Assembly: GCA_031287565.1 (NCBI GenBank)
Contig: JAITSS010000013.1
Coordinates: 1-42,416, forward strand
DNA: 42,416 nt
Source: Desulfobulbaceae bacterium
GTDB taxonomy: Bacteria > Desulfobacterota > Desulfobulbia > Desulfobulbales > Desulfocapsaceae
Direction: 5' to 3'
Shown: piece by piece, positions 33,212-42,383 of the stretch
Numbering within the stretch: position 1 is the stretch's first letter
Layout: each line of letters opens with the position of its first letter
Translations under genes and position numbers: made by a program
The notes under the pieces: model-generated
Database searches by the model: none
Seen by the model: the letters and a program-made list of their open reading frames with translations, nothing else
What the model was told of the DNA's origin: nothing

Positions 33212-33937
33212 TTATTTTGCCAACTGCCGGGCCATGAATTGGCGGAAGAAGCGCGCCGCCTGGCGCTCGGCCAGGCCATAGAAATCATATCTTTTCTTCA
33301 TTGGCGCATCCTTGCCGACCAGCAGGATTGGCCGCAGGCCACGGGCGCGGATCGCCGACGAGATACGCCTGCGCCCCACCTTGCGCGAGGCCGCGCCGCG
33401 CTGAATCAGTCGGCCCTGCGACATGCCGACTTTTGTCCCTTTTCCTAATGAAAATCTTTCGTAAACGCCAGGGAAGAGTTTGCCGCGCCGGGTTGGGATA
33501 ACCACCATTTCCCGGTCTTTTTTCGCGCCACGAATCCGCTTGGCGGCGCTGGCGGCCAGGTTGCCGAAGCGATCAAGTTTTGCACCACCCGTCCGCGTGG
33601 TCGGGAACATCTGGCGGCTGGTGGTGGCCAGCTCCAGGGCTTTGCGATGACGTTTCGCGCCGAGGACATGCGGCGCGAGGTAGGAATCTCCTCGCCCCTG
33701 GGGCGGCGCGATATAGACGCTGGCCCGCATATTGTGGCCCTTGGTCAGCCCGGCGCGGATCGAATTGATGGTGTAGTTGTTGGGCCGGTCAAAACTCTGC
33801 CGCGCCTGGTCGCGTTCGGCGTCGCGCAGGGCCAGTGCGGTTTGGTCAAGCGCCTTTTCCACCGCCCGCTCGATGCGCTTTGACTGACTGGCCAACACCG
33901 CTTTTATGGCCTTGTCGTCAATCTTTATGGTTATCAT
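33212..33937 (-). CDS. Phage minor tail protein, possibly gpZ-like
   Basis: A 241-residue, very basic protein. The N-terminal helix (KAVLASQSKRIERAVEKALDQTALALRDAERDQ) is typical of tail completion and minor tail Z proteins. It is followed by VYIAPPQGRGDSYLAPHVLGAKRHRKALE, and by a region rich in Arg and Lys with VVIPTRRGKLFPGVYERF. The family call is by general layout, not a firm motif match. It starts inside the end of the preceding 62-residue gene (20-bp overlap). It lies at the 3' end of the tail operon, whereas such genes usually precede the tape measure. Confidence 0.45.
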   Translation of the reverse strand: MITIKIDDKAIKAVLASQSKRIERAVEKALDQTALALRDAERDQARQSFDRPNNYTINSIRAGLTKGHNMRASVYIAPPQGRGDSYLAPHVLGAKRHRKALELATTSRQMFPTTRTGGAKLDRFGNLAASAAKRIRGAKKDREMVVIPTRRGKLFPGVYERFSLGKGTKVGMSQGRLIQRGAASRKVGRRRISSAIRARGLRPILLVGKDAPMKKRYDFYGLAERQAARFFRQFMARQLAK

Positions 33938-34106
33938 GATAATTGATCCAGGCGTCGATGGTTGCCCGCGCCGCCAGATAAAATTCTTCTTTCATCTGAG
34001 CCGTGGTGTCGTCCCACTCGACGCCATAGGGCGGTTCCCCGCCGGAATCGTACAGCGCCATGGCCGCTACTTCGATTGCTTGCTCATCGGGGGTGTTTTC
34101 GCCCAT
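33918..34106 (-). CDS. Small acidic phage protein
   Basis: A 62-residue protein, mostly one or two helices (EQAIEVAAMALYDSGG, then QMKEEFYLAARATIDAWINYHD). It has a strong AGGAGAG ribosome binding site. It overlaps the next tail gene by 20 bp, which supports real translation. No family is recognised. Confidence 0.6.
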   Translation of the reverse strand: MGENTPDEQAIEVAAMALYDSGGEPPYGVEWDDTTAQMKEEFYLAARATIDAWINYHDNHKD

Positions 34107-34137
34107 ATTCTTCTCTCCTTTTTTGATTTGGTCGCTC

Positions 34138-34638
34138 CTACGCGACGTGAACCACCACTAAGACCGGCCATTCATCATCATCGCCGGTGATTGTTCCAGC
34201 CTGGGGTGGTGCCTCCAGACAGCAGAGCGTGTAGGATACAGAATATGACAAATCACCGATAGCTGGCGCGTGTTGGCAATGAAGCGTCCGTCCGCTAACC
34301 GGAGTGGTGGCAGCGTCGGATCCGTACCACACCGTGGAGAGACCGCCGCTGGGATAGTAGGGCAATTCGACGGTTGCCTCGACCGAATCAAATTGCGCCC
34401 GCGTCTTCCGTAACCGCGCCGCCGGGGAAACTACGCGGGCGAGGCCCGACGATGAGGATATACCGATCACCCGCAGGCCCGGTCCCAGATGAACCAAGAA
34501 CCAGGCGTCCTGCCTTGGCGCAAAGGTCGCAATATTTTCGCCGTTCATCTCGTCATCCAATTCAATGACCGCGAATTGGTCTTCCACCGCTACGCTATCG
34601 CCGAACCGAACAACGATGCTTGCTTTGGCATCAGCCAT
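34138..34638 (-). CDS. Phage protein of unknown function
   Basis: A 166-residue, beta-rich protein. ATG 34638 follows the stop of the previous gene by one base, with AGGAG upstream. It begins MADAKASIVVRFGDSVAVED and contains VEATVELPYYPSGGLSTVWYG, typical of structural or tail accessory proteins. No signal or membrane segment. No family is recognised; position between the hub and the minor tail gene suggests a baseplate or appendage part. Confidence 0.6.
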   Translation of the reverse strand: MADAKASIVVRFGDSVAVEDQFAVIELDDEMNGENIATFAPRQDAWFLVHLGPGLRVIGISSSSGLARVVSPAARLRKTRAQFDSVEATVELPYYPSGGLSTVWYGSDAATTPVSGRTLHCQHAPAIGDLSYSVSYTLCCLEAPPQAGTITGDDDEWPVLVVVHVA

Positions 34639-34639
34639 T

Positions 34640-34957
34640 TTAACGCATCTCCTGTTCAATGGTTAGACTGATCGCCGCCTGGTATCCCGCCGCCTGGCCT
34701 CTCGACACATCCATTGACCATGACTTTATCTTGCCCAGCCGCGACCCCTCATCAATCATCCTGACCATTTCCCCTGGTGCTAACCACTGTAAAAACGGCG
34801 ATGTCAGAGTCACCGTCTCGCGGTCGGAAAACGACTGATCCACTTCATTTCGCCCCCGCTCGATAGCCACCGCCTCCGACGTGATCAGCGCATCGGAAAT
34901 ATCCTGCCCGCGTTTGTCGCCCGCGCCGCGAGTGACTAAAACCTGAATTTGCCGCAT
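34640..34957 (-). CDS. Phage protein of unknown function (tail region)
   Basis: A 105-residue protein beginning MRQIQVLVTRGAG. The segment TVTLTSPFLQWLAPGEMVRMIDEG reads like a short beta domain. It starts 1 bp after the previous stop and ends 1 bp before the next start, so it is part of a tightly packed operon. Its position directly after the hub and the 74-residue gene suggests a small hub- or baseplate-associated protein. Confidence 0.6.
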   Translation of the reverse strand: MRQIQVLVTRGAGDKRGQDISDALITSEAVAIERGRNEVDQSFSDRETVTLTSPFLQWLAPGEMVRMIDEGSRLGKIKSWSMDVSRGQAAGYQAAISLTIEQEMR

Positions 34958-34958
34958 T

Positions 34959-35183
34959 TTACACCTCCGCTCGCGTCATCCCGGCCAGATTTGGACCGAG
35001 ACAGATGATGCGCGAGCCGGAGAGCGTCACCATCTGTCCCGGTCGGTATCGCTGGCCGGTGCCACAATCCGCCCAGCGCTCTTGGCCCGCGACCGAAACC
35101 AAACAGGCGGCGAACTCAACCCTCAGCACCCGCCCGATTTGATAACCATCTCGCCCTGACGACAAAAACGGATTGAGCGTCAT
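34959..35183 (-). CDS. Small phage tail-region protein
   Basis: A 74-residue protein. The ATG at 35183 overlaps the hub stop by one base (TAATG), which fixes the start; the longer frame is inside the hub gene. GRVLRVEFAACLVSVAGQERWADC and YRPGQMVTLSGSRIICLG suggest a small OB-like beta barrel, as in spike-associated proteins. No family is recognised. Confidence 0.6.
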   Translation of the reverse strand: MTLNPFLSSGRDGYQIGRVLRVEFAACLVSVAGQERWADCGTGQRYRPGQMVTLSGSRIICLGPNLAGMTRAEV

Positions 35184-36733
35184 TATTCCACCCAGAATTG
35201 CACGTCTTCGATATTCGCGTCCCTGACCATCCATTGGCGGTATTTAGTTGTGTATGAAATATAGGCGATACTCTGACCATCCACCTCGGAGACCAAAGCG
35301 CCGTCTTCGGTAAAAGTCAGTGCCCCCAATTGGATCGCGCCCCACTCGATGCCGCGCAGGTCATAAATAGGGCGCTCAGCCTGTCCCTGACCGCCGATAA
35401 ATTCGACCAACTCTCGATCAATATTTTTGTTGATTACGCCGTCATAGCGCATTTCCATCATCTCAGGTCGCGAACAATATAGGGTGTACCTGGCTTGTGT
35501 CATCGGCGTTTCCCATAAGAGGATGCGTTTCTCCGCCGGCGAGACCGCTTCCTCGTCGAGGCGCAGAGTGTCATTTTTTACCGGCTGCGAATTGCCGACG
35601 AGAAAGGCGTTGTAGCCGTCGCGCCAGTCTGGCGCGCAACTTATTGATGAGGCAAAATCGTCAACGCTCAAAATCTGCGCTGGCGCAGTCGACCAATCTG
35701 TGACCCGAACCGGATAGACCGGACGAATCATCAGCGTGCCATCCGGCTGACTCTGGAGAATCGCGCCGCAGGCCGACGCTAGCTTGCGCAAAACCGCCAA
35801 CGGCGTTTCACCAGTGGCGAAGAGGGTATCTGGCGGGATATGCCAGTCTATTGTCTGCCAAGACAAGGACACCCCCGTCGTCGCGACAAACTGGGCGGCA
35901 ATCTCCGAGGCCATACCGCCAGGGAACTCGTCGATCACGGCATCGGCGAATGGCGCGTCCAAAAGCGCCGCCGCGGGGCTTATCACATCCAGGCTATAAG
36001 TTTCCTGATAGACAGCCTCGGAAATTGAACGGCCCAGAGAATGACCGTCGACAATCAGGATGAATGTTCCGGCGGGCGTGGTCAGGACGATGGGTGTCCC
36101 GGCGGGCGCCAGGTCGCTTTTGTTTGCCAGATAGACCTGGCCGGTGATGGCGTACTGGTCTTCCGATGCCGCCAAGGCAAAGCCGATAATTTCCAGAGAT
36201 CGCCATAGGCCAAAAATCTTCGCCTGGCAAGTGAAGGCGTCAGCGAAATAGCCCGCGCCGCCATCCCACGATATGGGCAGGCGACAGCTCCCGCGCCGGG
36301 AGTCAGCCTCCGGCGCGACAACCGTGAAGACGCCCACCTGCCACAACCTCTCAACCAAAGCCAGCGGCAAACGGCAACGCCCGCGCCTTTCGGCGGGCGC
36401 CCACACCGGCAAATCAGCGGCGGCGCGAAGCGAAATGGCAGGCCACAGCGGCAAACGGCAAGCGCGCCGATTTGCTACTTGATAGGTGAGTGACAGGCCA
36501 ACCATTGCCCGCAACGAACCAGTCGGACGGACGGTTAAAACACAGTTTCCGCACTCCTGATACACGATAGTAATTCTGGTCGCGCCGCGATAAGCCCCTA
36601 TCAAACCAACCGGGAAATTGAACGCGCCACGCAGATGCGACGCCGGCGAATCGCTTGCGCCGAAATCCAGGATAATAGCGGCTGGTGGCTGGGTGGCGGG
36701 CCAACCCGGCAAGATTAGGGTGACACCCGGCAT
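35183..36733 (-). CDS. Phage tail hub-like protein with N-terminal CRLP repeats
   Basis: A 516-residue protein. Residues about 170-500 resemble tail hub proteins of the gp27/gpD class: GTPIVLTTPAGTFILIVDG, then PDTLFATGETPLAVLRKLASACGAILQSQ with PDGTLMIRPVYP, a typical hub segment. The N-terminal part is different: three CRLP motifs (Cys at 92, 120 and 150) lie 28-30 residues apart and may form an extra beta domain. It begins in a TAATG overlap with the small Ig-like gene and ends in one with the 74-residue gene. Probably attaches the tail tube to the tip or fibres. Confidence 0.65.
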   Translation of the reverse strand: MPGVTLILPGWPATQPPAAIILDFGASDSPASHLRGAFNFPVGLIGAYRGATRITIVYQECGNCVLTVRPTGSLRAMVGLSLTYQVANRRACRLPLWPAISLRAAADLPVWAPAERRGRCRLPLALVERLWQVGVFTVVAPEADSRRGSCRLPISWDGGAGYFADAFTCQAKIFGLWRSLEIIGFALAASEDQYAITGQVYLANKSDLAPAGTPIVLTTPAGTFILIVDGHSLGRSISEAVYQETYSLDVISPAAALLDAPFADAVIDEFPGGMASEIAAQFVATTGVSLSWQTIDWHIPPDTLFATGETPLAVLRKLASACGAILQSQPDGTLMIRPVYPVRVTDWSTAPAQILSVDDFASSISCAPDWRDGYNAFLVGNSQPVKNDTLRLDEEAVSPAEKRILLWETPMTQARYTLYCSRPEMMEMRYDGVINKNIDRELVEFIGGQGQAERPIYDLRGIEWGAIQLGALTFTEDGALVSEVDGQSIAYISYTTKYRQWMVRDANIEDVQFWVE

Positions 36734-37083
36734 TAAGTCATTTCCTCCAGGTTTTGCCCGGAGAGGGCCACACTCCCTTTTTGCCCCGTGGGATCATAAG
36801 CGATAAAAAGCAGATGCGGCGGCCAAGGCGGGGCGCTGATGCCCTTGATGCTCCACGAGCCGTCTGCGCCCGCCTTGGCCGAGGCTTTGGCCAGCCCGTC
36901 ACGGGCATCCAAAAGCATTACCACGGCGGCGGCGACCGGCTGGCCGCTGGTGGAATCAATACACTGTCCAGCGCATTGATATTTGCCGACCGGCGCGGAG
37001 TGGCCAAGAATTGTTACTTCATCAACCAGATATGGAACTGGAAATTCATGGTCGCCCGCGATAAGAAATTGATCGAGAATCAT
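36733..37083 (-). CDS. Small phage protein with a carboxypeptidase-regulatory-like fold
   Basis: A 116-residue protein starting at ATG 37083, overlapping the previous stop in ATGA; the open frame continues upstream but only inside that gene. The first 40 residues are unremarkable. GKYQCAGQCIDSTSGQPVAAAVVMLLDARDG, ASAKAGADGSWSIKGI and PHLLFIAYD match the transthyretin-like carboxypeptidase regulatory fold often found in phage structural decorations. Probably a tail or capsid decoration domain. Confidence 0.65.
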   Translation of the reverse strand: MILDQFLIAGDHEFPVPYLVDEVTILGHSAPVGKYQCAGQCIDSTSGQPVAAAVVMLLDARDGLAKASAKAGADGSWSIKGISAPPWPPHLLFIAYDPTGQKGSVALSGQNLEEMT

Positions 37084-37997
37084 GGCCGGAACCCGGCGGA
37101 AATATCGATCAGAACCTGGCCATTCGATGTCGAGATTTTCACTTTCTGCGCCATAAGTGTCTTGCCGCCCTCCTCGATCTGCGTGAAATTTTCGAAGGGT
37201 GAATTGTGACAGGGATAATAGAGGCCGGGGAGCCATCCACGAAAGCTATACGCCGTATCGTCAGAGACCGCTAAACGCCCGATAATCGTCTGATTGCCAT
37301 TCCAAGGATATGGCGATCCAACAAGTCCCGCCGCGCCGGAAACCGGGGATGGTTGCCCAGCGCCCAGGCACTGGCACATCGCCGCGCCGACCACCCCCAG
37401 ACCATTCCGTAACACGTCCATCCTGCTCGACGCGGATGGAGCGTTGACACCGCCAATCATGCCGCACTGGCTGCCCACCGACGCCGACAACCCCAGACCG
37501 AGCACCTGAAAATAATTGTCACCGGCGAGAGCCGGGATACCCTCCCCAAAATATCCGAAAAAATCCCAAAACTGCTGTGAGGTTAGCGTCGTCGCAGAGT
37601 TGGCGACGAAGATGTAGGCTCCATAAGCATCGGCGATGATCATCCACGGTCGGCCCAGGGCCGAAGTGGTGCTGCTGAGATACACGTATTCAACCGGTGT
37701 GCCGTTTATCCCGACATTCACGGCGCTCATAGTCTCATACAGTGTTACGGTCGCGGATTTTTGCGTGTTGGTGCTGGTGTTATGCGCGACCGCGTAGTAG
37801 CGGGCATTAGCGCCCGCTGTGCGCAAGGATATTTCCCCGCCCGCCTGATTGCGATAGGCGACAGTCCAGCCAGCACCGTCGCGGTTAGTGTATCCATCCA
37901 CCAGACAGGATTGTAAGAGAGCGCAAAAAGAATCCGTTTGTCCAGCCAAAATTGGCGCATCAGCATCATCCCAGCGATAAATCATTGGCACGGTCAT
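37080..37997 (-). CDS. Phage appendage-like protein (RWDD-type N-terminus)
   Basis: A 305-residue protein. It begins MTVPMIYRWDDADAPILAGQ followed by LLQSCLVDGYTNRDGAGW, an opening found in tail-region proteins of several Mu-like and siphophage elements. The middle is beta-rich (RPWMIIADAYGAYIFVAN). No ribosome binding site is visible at the ATG, which follows a 35-bp gap. It ends in a 4-bp overlap with the small Ig-like gene. Function is unknown; probably a structural or adsorption protein. Confidence 0.6.
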   Translation of the reverse strand: MTVPMIYRWDDADAPILAGQTDSFCALLQSCLVDGYTNRDGAGWTVAYRNQAGGEISLRTAGANARYYAVAHNTSTNTQKSATVTLYETMSAVNVGINGTPVEYVYLSSTTSALGRPWMIIADAYGAYIFVANSATTLTSQQFWDFFGYFGEGIPALAGDNYFQVLGLGLSASVGSQCGMIGGVNAPSASSRMDVLRNGLGVVGAAMCQCLGAGQPSPVSGAAGLVGSPYPWNGNQTIIGRLAVSDDTAYSFRGWLPGLYYPCHNSPFENFTQIEEGGKTLMAQKVKISTSNGQVLIDISAGFRP

Positions 37998-38032
37998 AAT
38001 TTGTTTGATTGGTTAGGGTTTGTCTAAGGGTA

Positions 38033-39034
38033 TCAAGATGATTTAGCATAAGTGATGATCACCGAATACGGTTCATCGACTCGCGCCTCATCAACTTGGG
38101 TGCGCAATTGCACGCCGGTTCCTATCACCCAGTGCACCCTTGCGAAATTGCTGGTGCCGCCGGGATAGGGCACGGCGGCCCGCTTGCCCGACGATTCATC
38201 GTAGCTAAACCATCCCGCCACGCCGATCACGGCCACGATGTCGGCATCTGGTATCAAAAGGACGATGTTCACCGCTCCGCCTGACTGGGTTATTGTTCCG
38301 CTGAAAACCCGTCGGTAGACCGGCGATCCATCAATCCACAGCTCGCCGGTGGCGGTCTCCTCCGGCGAATAATCCATCGCGCCGACGCCTGACTGGCCGC
38401 CACCAACCCCAGTCAATCCAGCCAACAGATTCAGCACCCGCAGACGATATTTTTTTGTGTCCCAGCTTTCGTTCATTTCTCCACCTAGTAAACAAATTAC
38501 CTTCTTACGAAATAACTTGGTTTCCCAACTATCTGGCAGGCTATTACAGCCGTCCTCTCCACCATCGCCATCCTCTCCGCCATCCTCGCCGCCATCCTCG
38601 CCGCCCGCCTCGATCACAATGCCCGTTGAGACGGTCATTATCGTCGGCGTGTCGCTCATCGCCGATCCAATGCTGGCAGTAATTTGCCAGGCGGCGATGG
38701 TCGCCGCCTGCGGCGGCACAGCAAAGAGCAAAACGGCGTCCATTGCCTGGCCACTGACAATGTTAAAGCCATCCCAGGTTTGGTTGGTGTCGCCGCCCGG
38801 CGTTAGATTTCCCGGTGTTGCCTGACCAGATTCAAAAGTATAAATCAGGCCATTTGTCGCACTTGTTACCAGTGAGGAAAATGAAATATTCGCCCCTTGG
38901 ATATTGGTCCCGGCGCTCAAAGGGATGCCAGAGAGCGTTACCGTGACCAGGCCGTCGGCATAGCCTACAGCCAGCGTCCAGGTTGCGCCTTCAGCTTGTT
39001 GGGTTGTGTTTGTGGGTGGATTGGTTACTGGCAT
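38033..39034 (-). CDS. Phage structural protein with an acidic Gly-Glu-Asp hinge
   Basis: A 333-residue protein in two halves. Residues 1-145 are beta-rich (AEGATWTLAVGYADGLVTVTLSG). A hinge of repeated GGED units spans about 145-165. The C-terminal half contains SPEETATGELWIDGSPVYRRVF and VHWVIGTGVQLRTQ, a pattern of phage tail fibre or tip proteins. A strong AGGAGATAAA ribosome binding site precedes the ATG. It directly follows the tape measure gene (25 bp). Likely a tail tip or fibre component. Confidence 0.65.
   Translation of the reverse strand: MPVTNPPTNTTQQAEGATWTLAVGYADGLVTVTLSGIPLSAGTNIQGANISFSSLVTSATNGLIYTFESGQATPGNLTPGGDTNQTWDGFNIVSGQAMDAVLLFAVPPQAATIAAWQITASIGSAMSDTPTIMTVSTGIVIEAGGEDGGEDGGEDGDGGEDGCNSLPDSWETKLFRKKVICLLGGEMNESWDTKKYRLRVLNLLAGLTGVGGGQSGVGAMDYSPEETATGELWIDGSPVYRRVFSGTITQSGGAVNIVLLIPDADIVAVIGVAGWFSYDESSGKRAAVPYPGGTSNFARVHWVIGTGVQLRTQVDEARVDEPYSVIITYAKSS
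38551..38606 (-). repeat. Short tandem repeat encoding the Gly-Glu-Asp hinge
   Basis: Repeats of CCATCCTCGCCG on the plus strand, in 9- and 12-bp steps, encode GGED units on the minus strand. All are multiples of three, so slippage changes hinge length without frameshift. Confidence 0.8.
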
Positions 39035-39059
39035 TTTATCTCCTGATTTTTATAAAATT

Positions 39060-42000
39060 TTATGCCGATGACAGTTGGCGCATCCTTGCCAGTTGGCGCA
39101 GTAATTCTTCGGCGGAGGTCTTTTCGCCGCGCACCGTCACGGTTTTGCCCTGCGGGAAGGCCAGGTTGATCGTCATTTCCCCGCCGCCCGCCCGCTCAAG
39201 CGGGCCACCCGCCGAAAGGCGCGGGATATTGACGTTCGCGGACGGGAAGCGCAGGTTGTTTAGCGATTGGAAAAGCCCCTGGCCAAACTTGGCCACGGCT
39301 TCCTTTCTGATGACAAATTCTCCCGCCTCTAGCAGGGCGGGAATTCGGTCGCCGCCGCCATATCCTGGCAATTTCGCGCCCAGAGCCAAGCGCAGCGGCT
39401 CGGCCATGCCGCCGTCACGAAAGGCGCGAACCAGGCCGCCCCAGCGTTTTTTTGTCCGCTCAATCACATTGACATAGACTGTCTTGTCGCGCAGACTGTT
39501 TAAGCGTTGTTGGACATTATCAATGTCCTCAATCGCCTTCGTCCTCATTTCTTTCCAGGAGGTGATCCATTTCTTTTCAGCGGCGCTCATGCCTTCCATT
39601 AGGCTATCAGCTGAAAACTTGTTGGATATGGCATCGGCGACGCCATTCGCCGCTTCGCGCTGCATCTCCAGCGACTTGATCGCCAACTCGCCCGCCGCTT
39701 TAACGCCCTGCATGGCCTTTTCCTCGGCCTGTGTTTGAGTTAGGACGGTCTGGCCGTTATGCTCGACGACGTGATTCAGCTTTTCGTACATGCCAACCGC
39801 CTGGTCGGCATACTCTCTCGCTTTGTCAAAATCCCCGGCGTTAAATGCCTTGAGCGCCACTTCGTAGTATTCCGCCGCCTCCTCGCGCATATCGACCCAG
39901 GCGCTGACGCCACTCATGTCAGAGCGCCCCATCTCGCGCAATTTCTGCTGCAAAGTCTGTTGTCGCCCGGCGATTTCGCCCTGGAGCCGTTGGACTTCCG
40001 CGACCAAGCCCTGCCACTGCGCCCGCGTATTATCGGCCGCCGCCTTTGCGGCGTTGGTAATCCGGCCATTGGCTATTTCCCAGGCCCGCACCGATTCCTC
40101 GATTGATTGACGCATGGCGGCGCCCATCTTCATGTTTTCTTGGGTGATTTTATTGGTGCCCTGGCTCTCTTTTGCCACCCGCCCATCCACCGATTCGCCA
40201 TGCCGCCGCGTGGCCTCCTGCCACATTTCGGCGAATATCTGGTTGTTTTGCTCTAGTAGCCGGTCAATTTCGGCGATTTCGGCCCTCGCCTTATCGCTTA
40301 TACCGGTAAAGGGCGACCAGTCAGTAAAATGCGCCTTGGTTCGCTGGAGCATCAGCATAATCCGGTTAAATCCCACCGCGACGCGGATGCCCGCCTGCTC
40401 AAAACCCAGAAATTTATCGGTCAGCATTTTGCCAAAATCCCAGCCGATAATAAGTGCCGTAACGCCAGACAAGAGACCTTTGACCGTAAAGAGCAAGCCC
40501 GCGCCCAGACCAGAGAATTGAGCGATCATTGCCGCCACGCCAGCGGCGGCAGATCCACTGAAGGTATTGGCGAACATCAGCTTGAGATAGGGAGCGCCCG
40601 CCGCGATAATCTTGCCAATGCCGCCAATACCCAAGGCGACGGTGATCGCGGCGCTGGCGTTTTTCGCCGCGTCAAGCACAGTGGCAAAAGCGTTCATCAT
40701 CGCCGCCGCCCAGCGGGCCGCGCTGTCGATAAGCGGCAGAAAGGCGTTGCCTAAAGAGATTTTTACCCTTTCCCAGGCTTTGGTGAAGAGGGTGAGGCCC
40801 TGTTTAGTCGCGGCCATCTTGCGATCAAACTCCGTCTGCTGACTCCCCGCGTACTTGGCCTGATCGCCCGCCAGTTTCAGGGCTAATTTATATCTATCCA
40901 GGCCGTTGACCAGCGCCGCGACATCATCGACATATTCCTGACCAAATAATTCCAACATGACGATAGATTTCTGGCGGTTATCCAGCTCAGCCAGTTTTCC
41001 CAAAAGCAGATTGATGGCTTCTTGCGGCTTCTCGGCCACCATTTTCCCCATCTGCTCCGCCGACAGACCGATTTTTTGCAAAGCGGCCTGAAACTTCGGC
41101 GTTTGCGCTTCGGCGGTTTGCAGCTTGGTCATAAAGGCGTTCAGCCCAGTTGCCGCCACCTCCGGCGTCTTGCCAATATCAAGCATCGCCGCCGCCAGCG
41201 CCGCCGCCTGTTCTTTGGCCAAACCAAAAGTATTGGTGGTTGAGCCAATGCGGGTCATGGCTTCGACTATATCTTTTTCGTTGGTCTTCAGGTTCGAGCC
41301 AAGCGTATTGATCAGATCGCCGAATAGCGACATCTCCCGCATCGGCGTGTGAAAAATGCCTTGCAGCTTACCAAACGCCTTGCCCGCTTCTTCCGCCGTC
41401 ATATCCATGGTCACGGCCATTTTGGCGACCAGGCGGGTGAATTGCTGGAGATCATCGACCGGCAGACCCATTTGCCCGCCGATCTCCATGATCTTAGCCA
41501 ACTCGACCGCCGACTGCGGCAAATCGGCCATCCCCTTAATGATGCCGTCGGTGAGTTGCCGGAATTGTTCCCGCGTTGTCTCGGTGACTTTTTGCACATT
41601 GACCATGGCGTCCTCAAAATCAATCGCCGCCGTGGCCGCCGCCCGCAAACCAACGAAAGCCTGGATCGCCCCCGCCGCTTTCGCGGTCATTTCCACCCAA
41701 CTTTTTTGCAACGATTGCCGCCAGCCATTGGTTTGATGTTCCAGCGCCGCGATATTATCCTTCATATGGATATGCGCCTGCGCCAGCTCGGCAATCGACA
41801 CCTTGCCGCTGCTCTTCAACATGGCGTAGGCGGCTCGCTGTCGCTCGATTGCCGCCGTGATTTCTTTGAATGGTCGGACATCGAGCGCCTGACGAGCGGC
41901 GGCGATATTGCCGGTTTGTGAATAGCCTTTTTGGGCGTTCCTTTGCGCGTTCTTCAGTTTTTCATACTGACCGGCCAAACCCGACACGTTTTGCCCAGCC

Positions 42001-42383
42001 GCCTTCATTTGCGCGGCCATGGCCTTCAGGTCAGCGCCCTGGCCGCGCAGTGACCTTTTCAGGTCGTCGGCCTTTTTTCTCGCCGCCTCAAAGTCGCGCT
42101 GTAAATCCTTGCTCCACGCCGATTTGCTACCAAAGGCGGGCGCGGTCTGCATAGCCTTTAACGCCTGGCTGGTTTTCTCCAATTCGCCACGGGCGGCGGC
42201 GTAGGCTTTCGCGGTTTCTCCAACTGATTTTTTCAGCCCAGCGAAGGCGTCGAGGCTGGCGCTTTTGCCGCTGAGTTTGGCGGTCAGCGCCTCGTAAGCC
42301 GCCTGTACCTCGGCGAAGCCGCTCTTTACTTCACGCGGGTCAATGGATATGCTGAGAGAAATATCTTTTGATGAGGCGGCCAT
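39060..42383 (-). CDS. Phage tail tape measure protein (TP901-like)
   Basis: A 1107-residue protein. Residues 1-220 are long coiled-coil helices. The TP901 core spans about 255-510 (DFEDAMVNVQKVTETTREQF, GGQMGLPVDDLQQFTRLVAKMA, then IGKTPEVAATGLNAFMTKL). Hydrophobic helices lie around 580-680, and further coiled coil fills 740-980. The C-terminus has GGLVRAFRDGGMAEP followed by PALLEAGEFVIRKEAV, the usual tape-measure ending. It sets tail length and suits a long non-contractile or contractile tail. AGGA precedes the ATG at 42383. It is the first tail gene in the window; upstream structural genes are outside. Confidence 0.93.
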   Translation of the reverse strand: MAASSKDISLSISIDPREVKSGFAEVQAAYEALTAKLSGKSASLDAFAGLKKSVGETAKAYAAARGELEKTSQALKAMQTAPAFGSKSAWSKDLQRDFEAARKKADDLKRSLRGQGADLKAMAAQMKAAGQNVSGLAGQYEKLKNAQRNAQKGYSQTGNIAAARQALDVRPFKEITAAIERQRAAYAMLKSSGKVSIAELAQAHIHMKDNIAALEHQTNGWRQSLQKSWVEMTAKAAGAIQAFVGLRAAATAAIDFEDAMVNVQKVTETTREQFRQLTDGIIKGMADLPQSAVELAKIMEIGGQMGLPVDDLQQFTRLVAKMAVTMDMTAEEAGKAFGKLQGIFHTPMREMSLFGDLINTLGSNLKTNEKDIVEAMTRIGSTTNTFGLAKEQAAALAAAMLDIGKTPEVAATGLNAFMTKLQTAEAQTPKFQAALQKIGLSAEQMGKMVAEKPQEAINLLLGKLAELDNRQKSIVMLELFGQEYVDDVAALVNGLDRYKLALKLAGDQAKYAGSQQTEFDRKMAATKQGLTLFTKAWERVKISLGNAFLPLIDSAARWAAAMMNAFATVLDAAKNASAAITVALGIGGIGKIIAAGAPYLKLMFANTFSGSAAAGVAAMIAQFSGLGAGLLFTVKGLLSGVTALIIGWDFGKMLTDKFLGFEQAGIRVAVGFNRIMLMLQRTKAHFTDWSPFTGISDKARAEIAEIDRLLEQNNQIFAEMWQEATRRHGESVDGRVAKESQGTNKITQENMKMGAAMRQSIEESVRAWEIANGRITNAAKAAADNTRAQWQGLVAEVQRLQGEIAGRQQTLQQKLREMGRSDMSGVSAWVDMREEAAEYYEVALKAFNAGDFDKAREYADQAVGMYEKLNHVVEHNGQTVLTQTQAEEKAMQGVKAAGELAIKSLEMQREAANGVADAISNKFSADSLMEGMSAAEKKWITSWKEMRTKAIEDIDNVQQRLNSLRDKTVYVNVIERTKKRWGGLVRAFRDGGMAEPLRLALGAKLPGYGGGDRIPALLEAGEFVIRKEAVAKFGQGLFQSLNNLRFPSANVNIPRLSAGGPLERAGGGEMTINLAFPQGKTVTVRGEKTSAEELLRQLARMRQLSSA

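Noticed and set aside
38457..38825. A proline/serine-rich plus-strand open frame
   Set aside because: It is the antisense reading of the Gly-Glu-Asp repeat in the phage structural gene.
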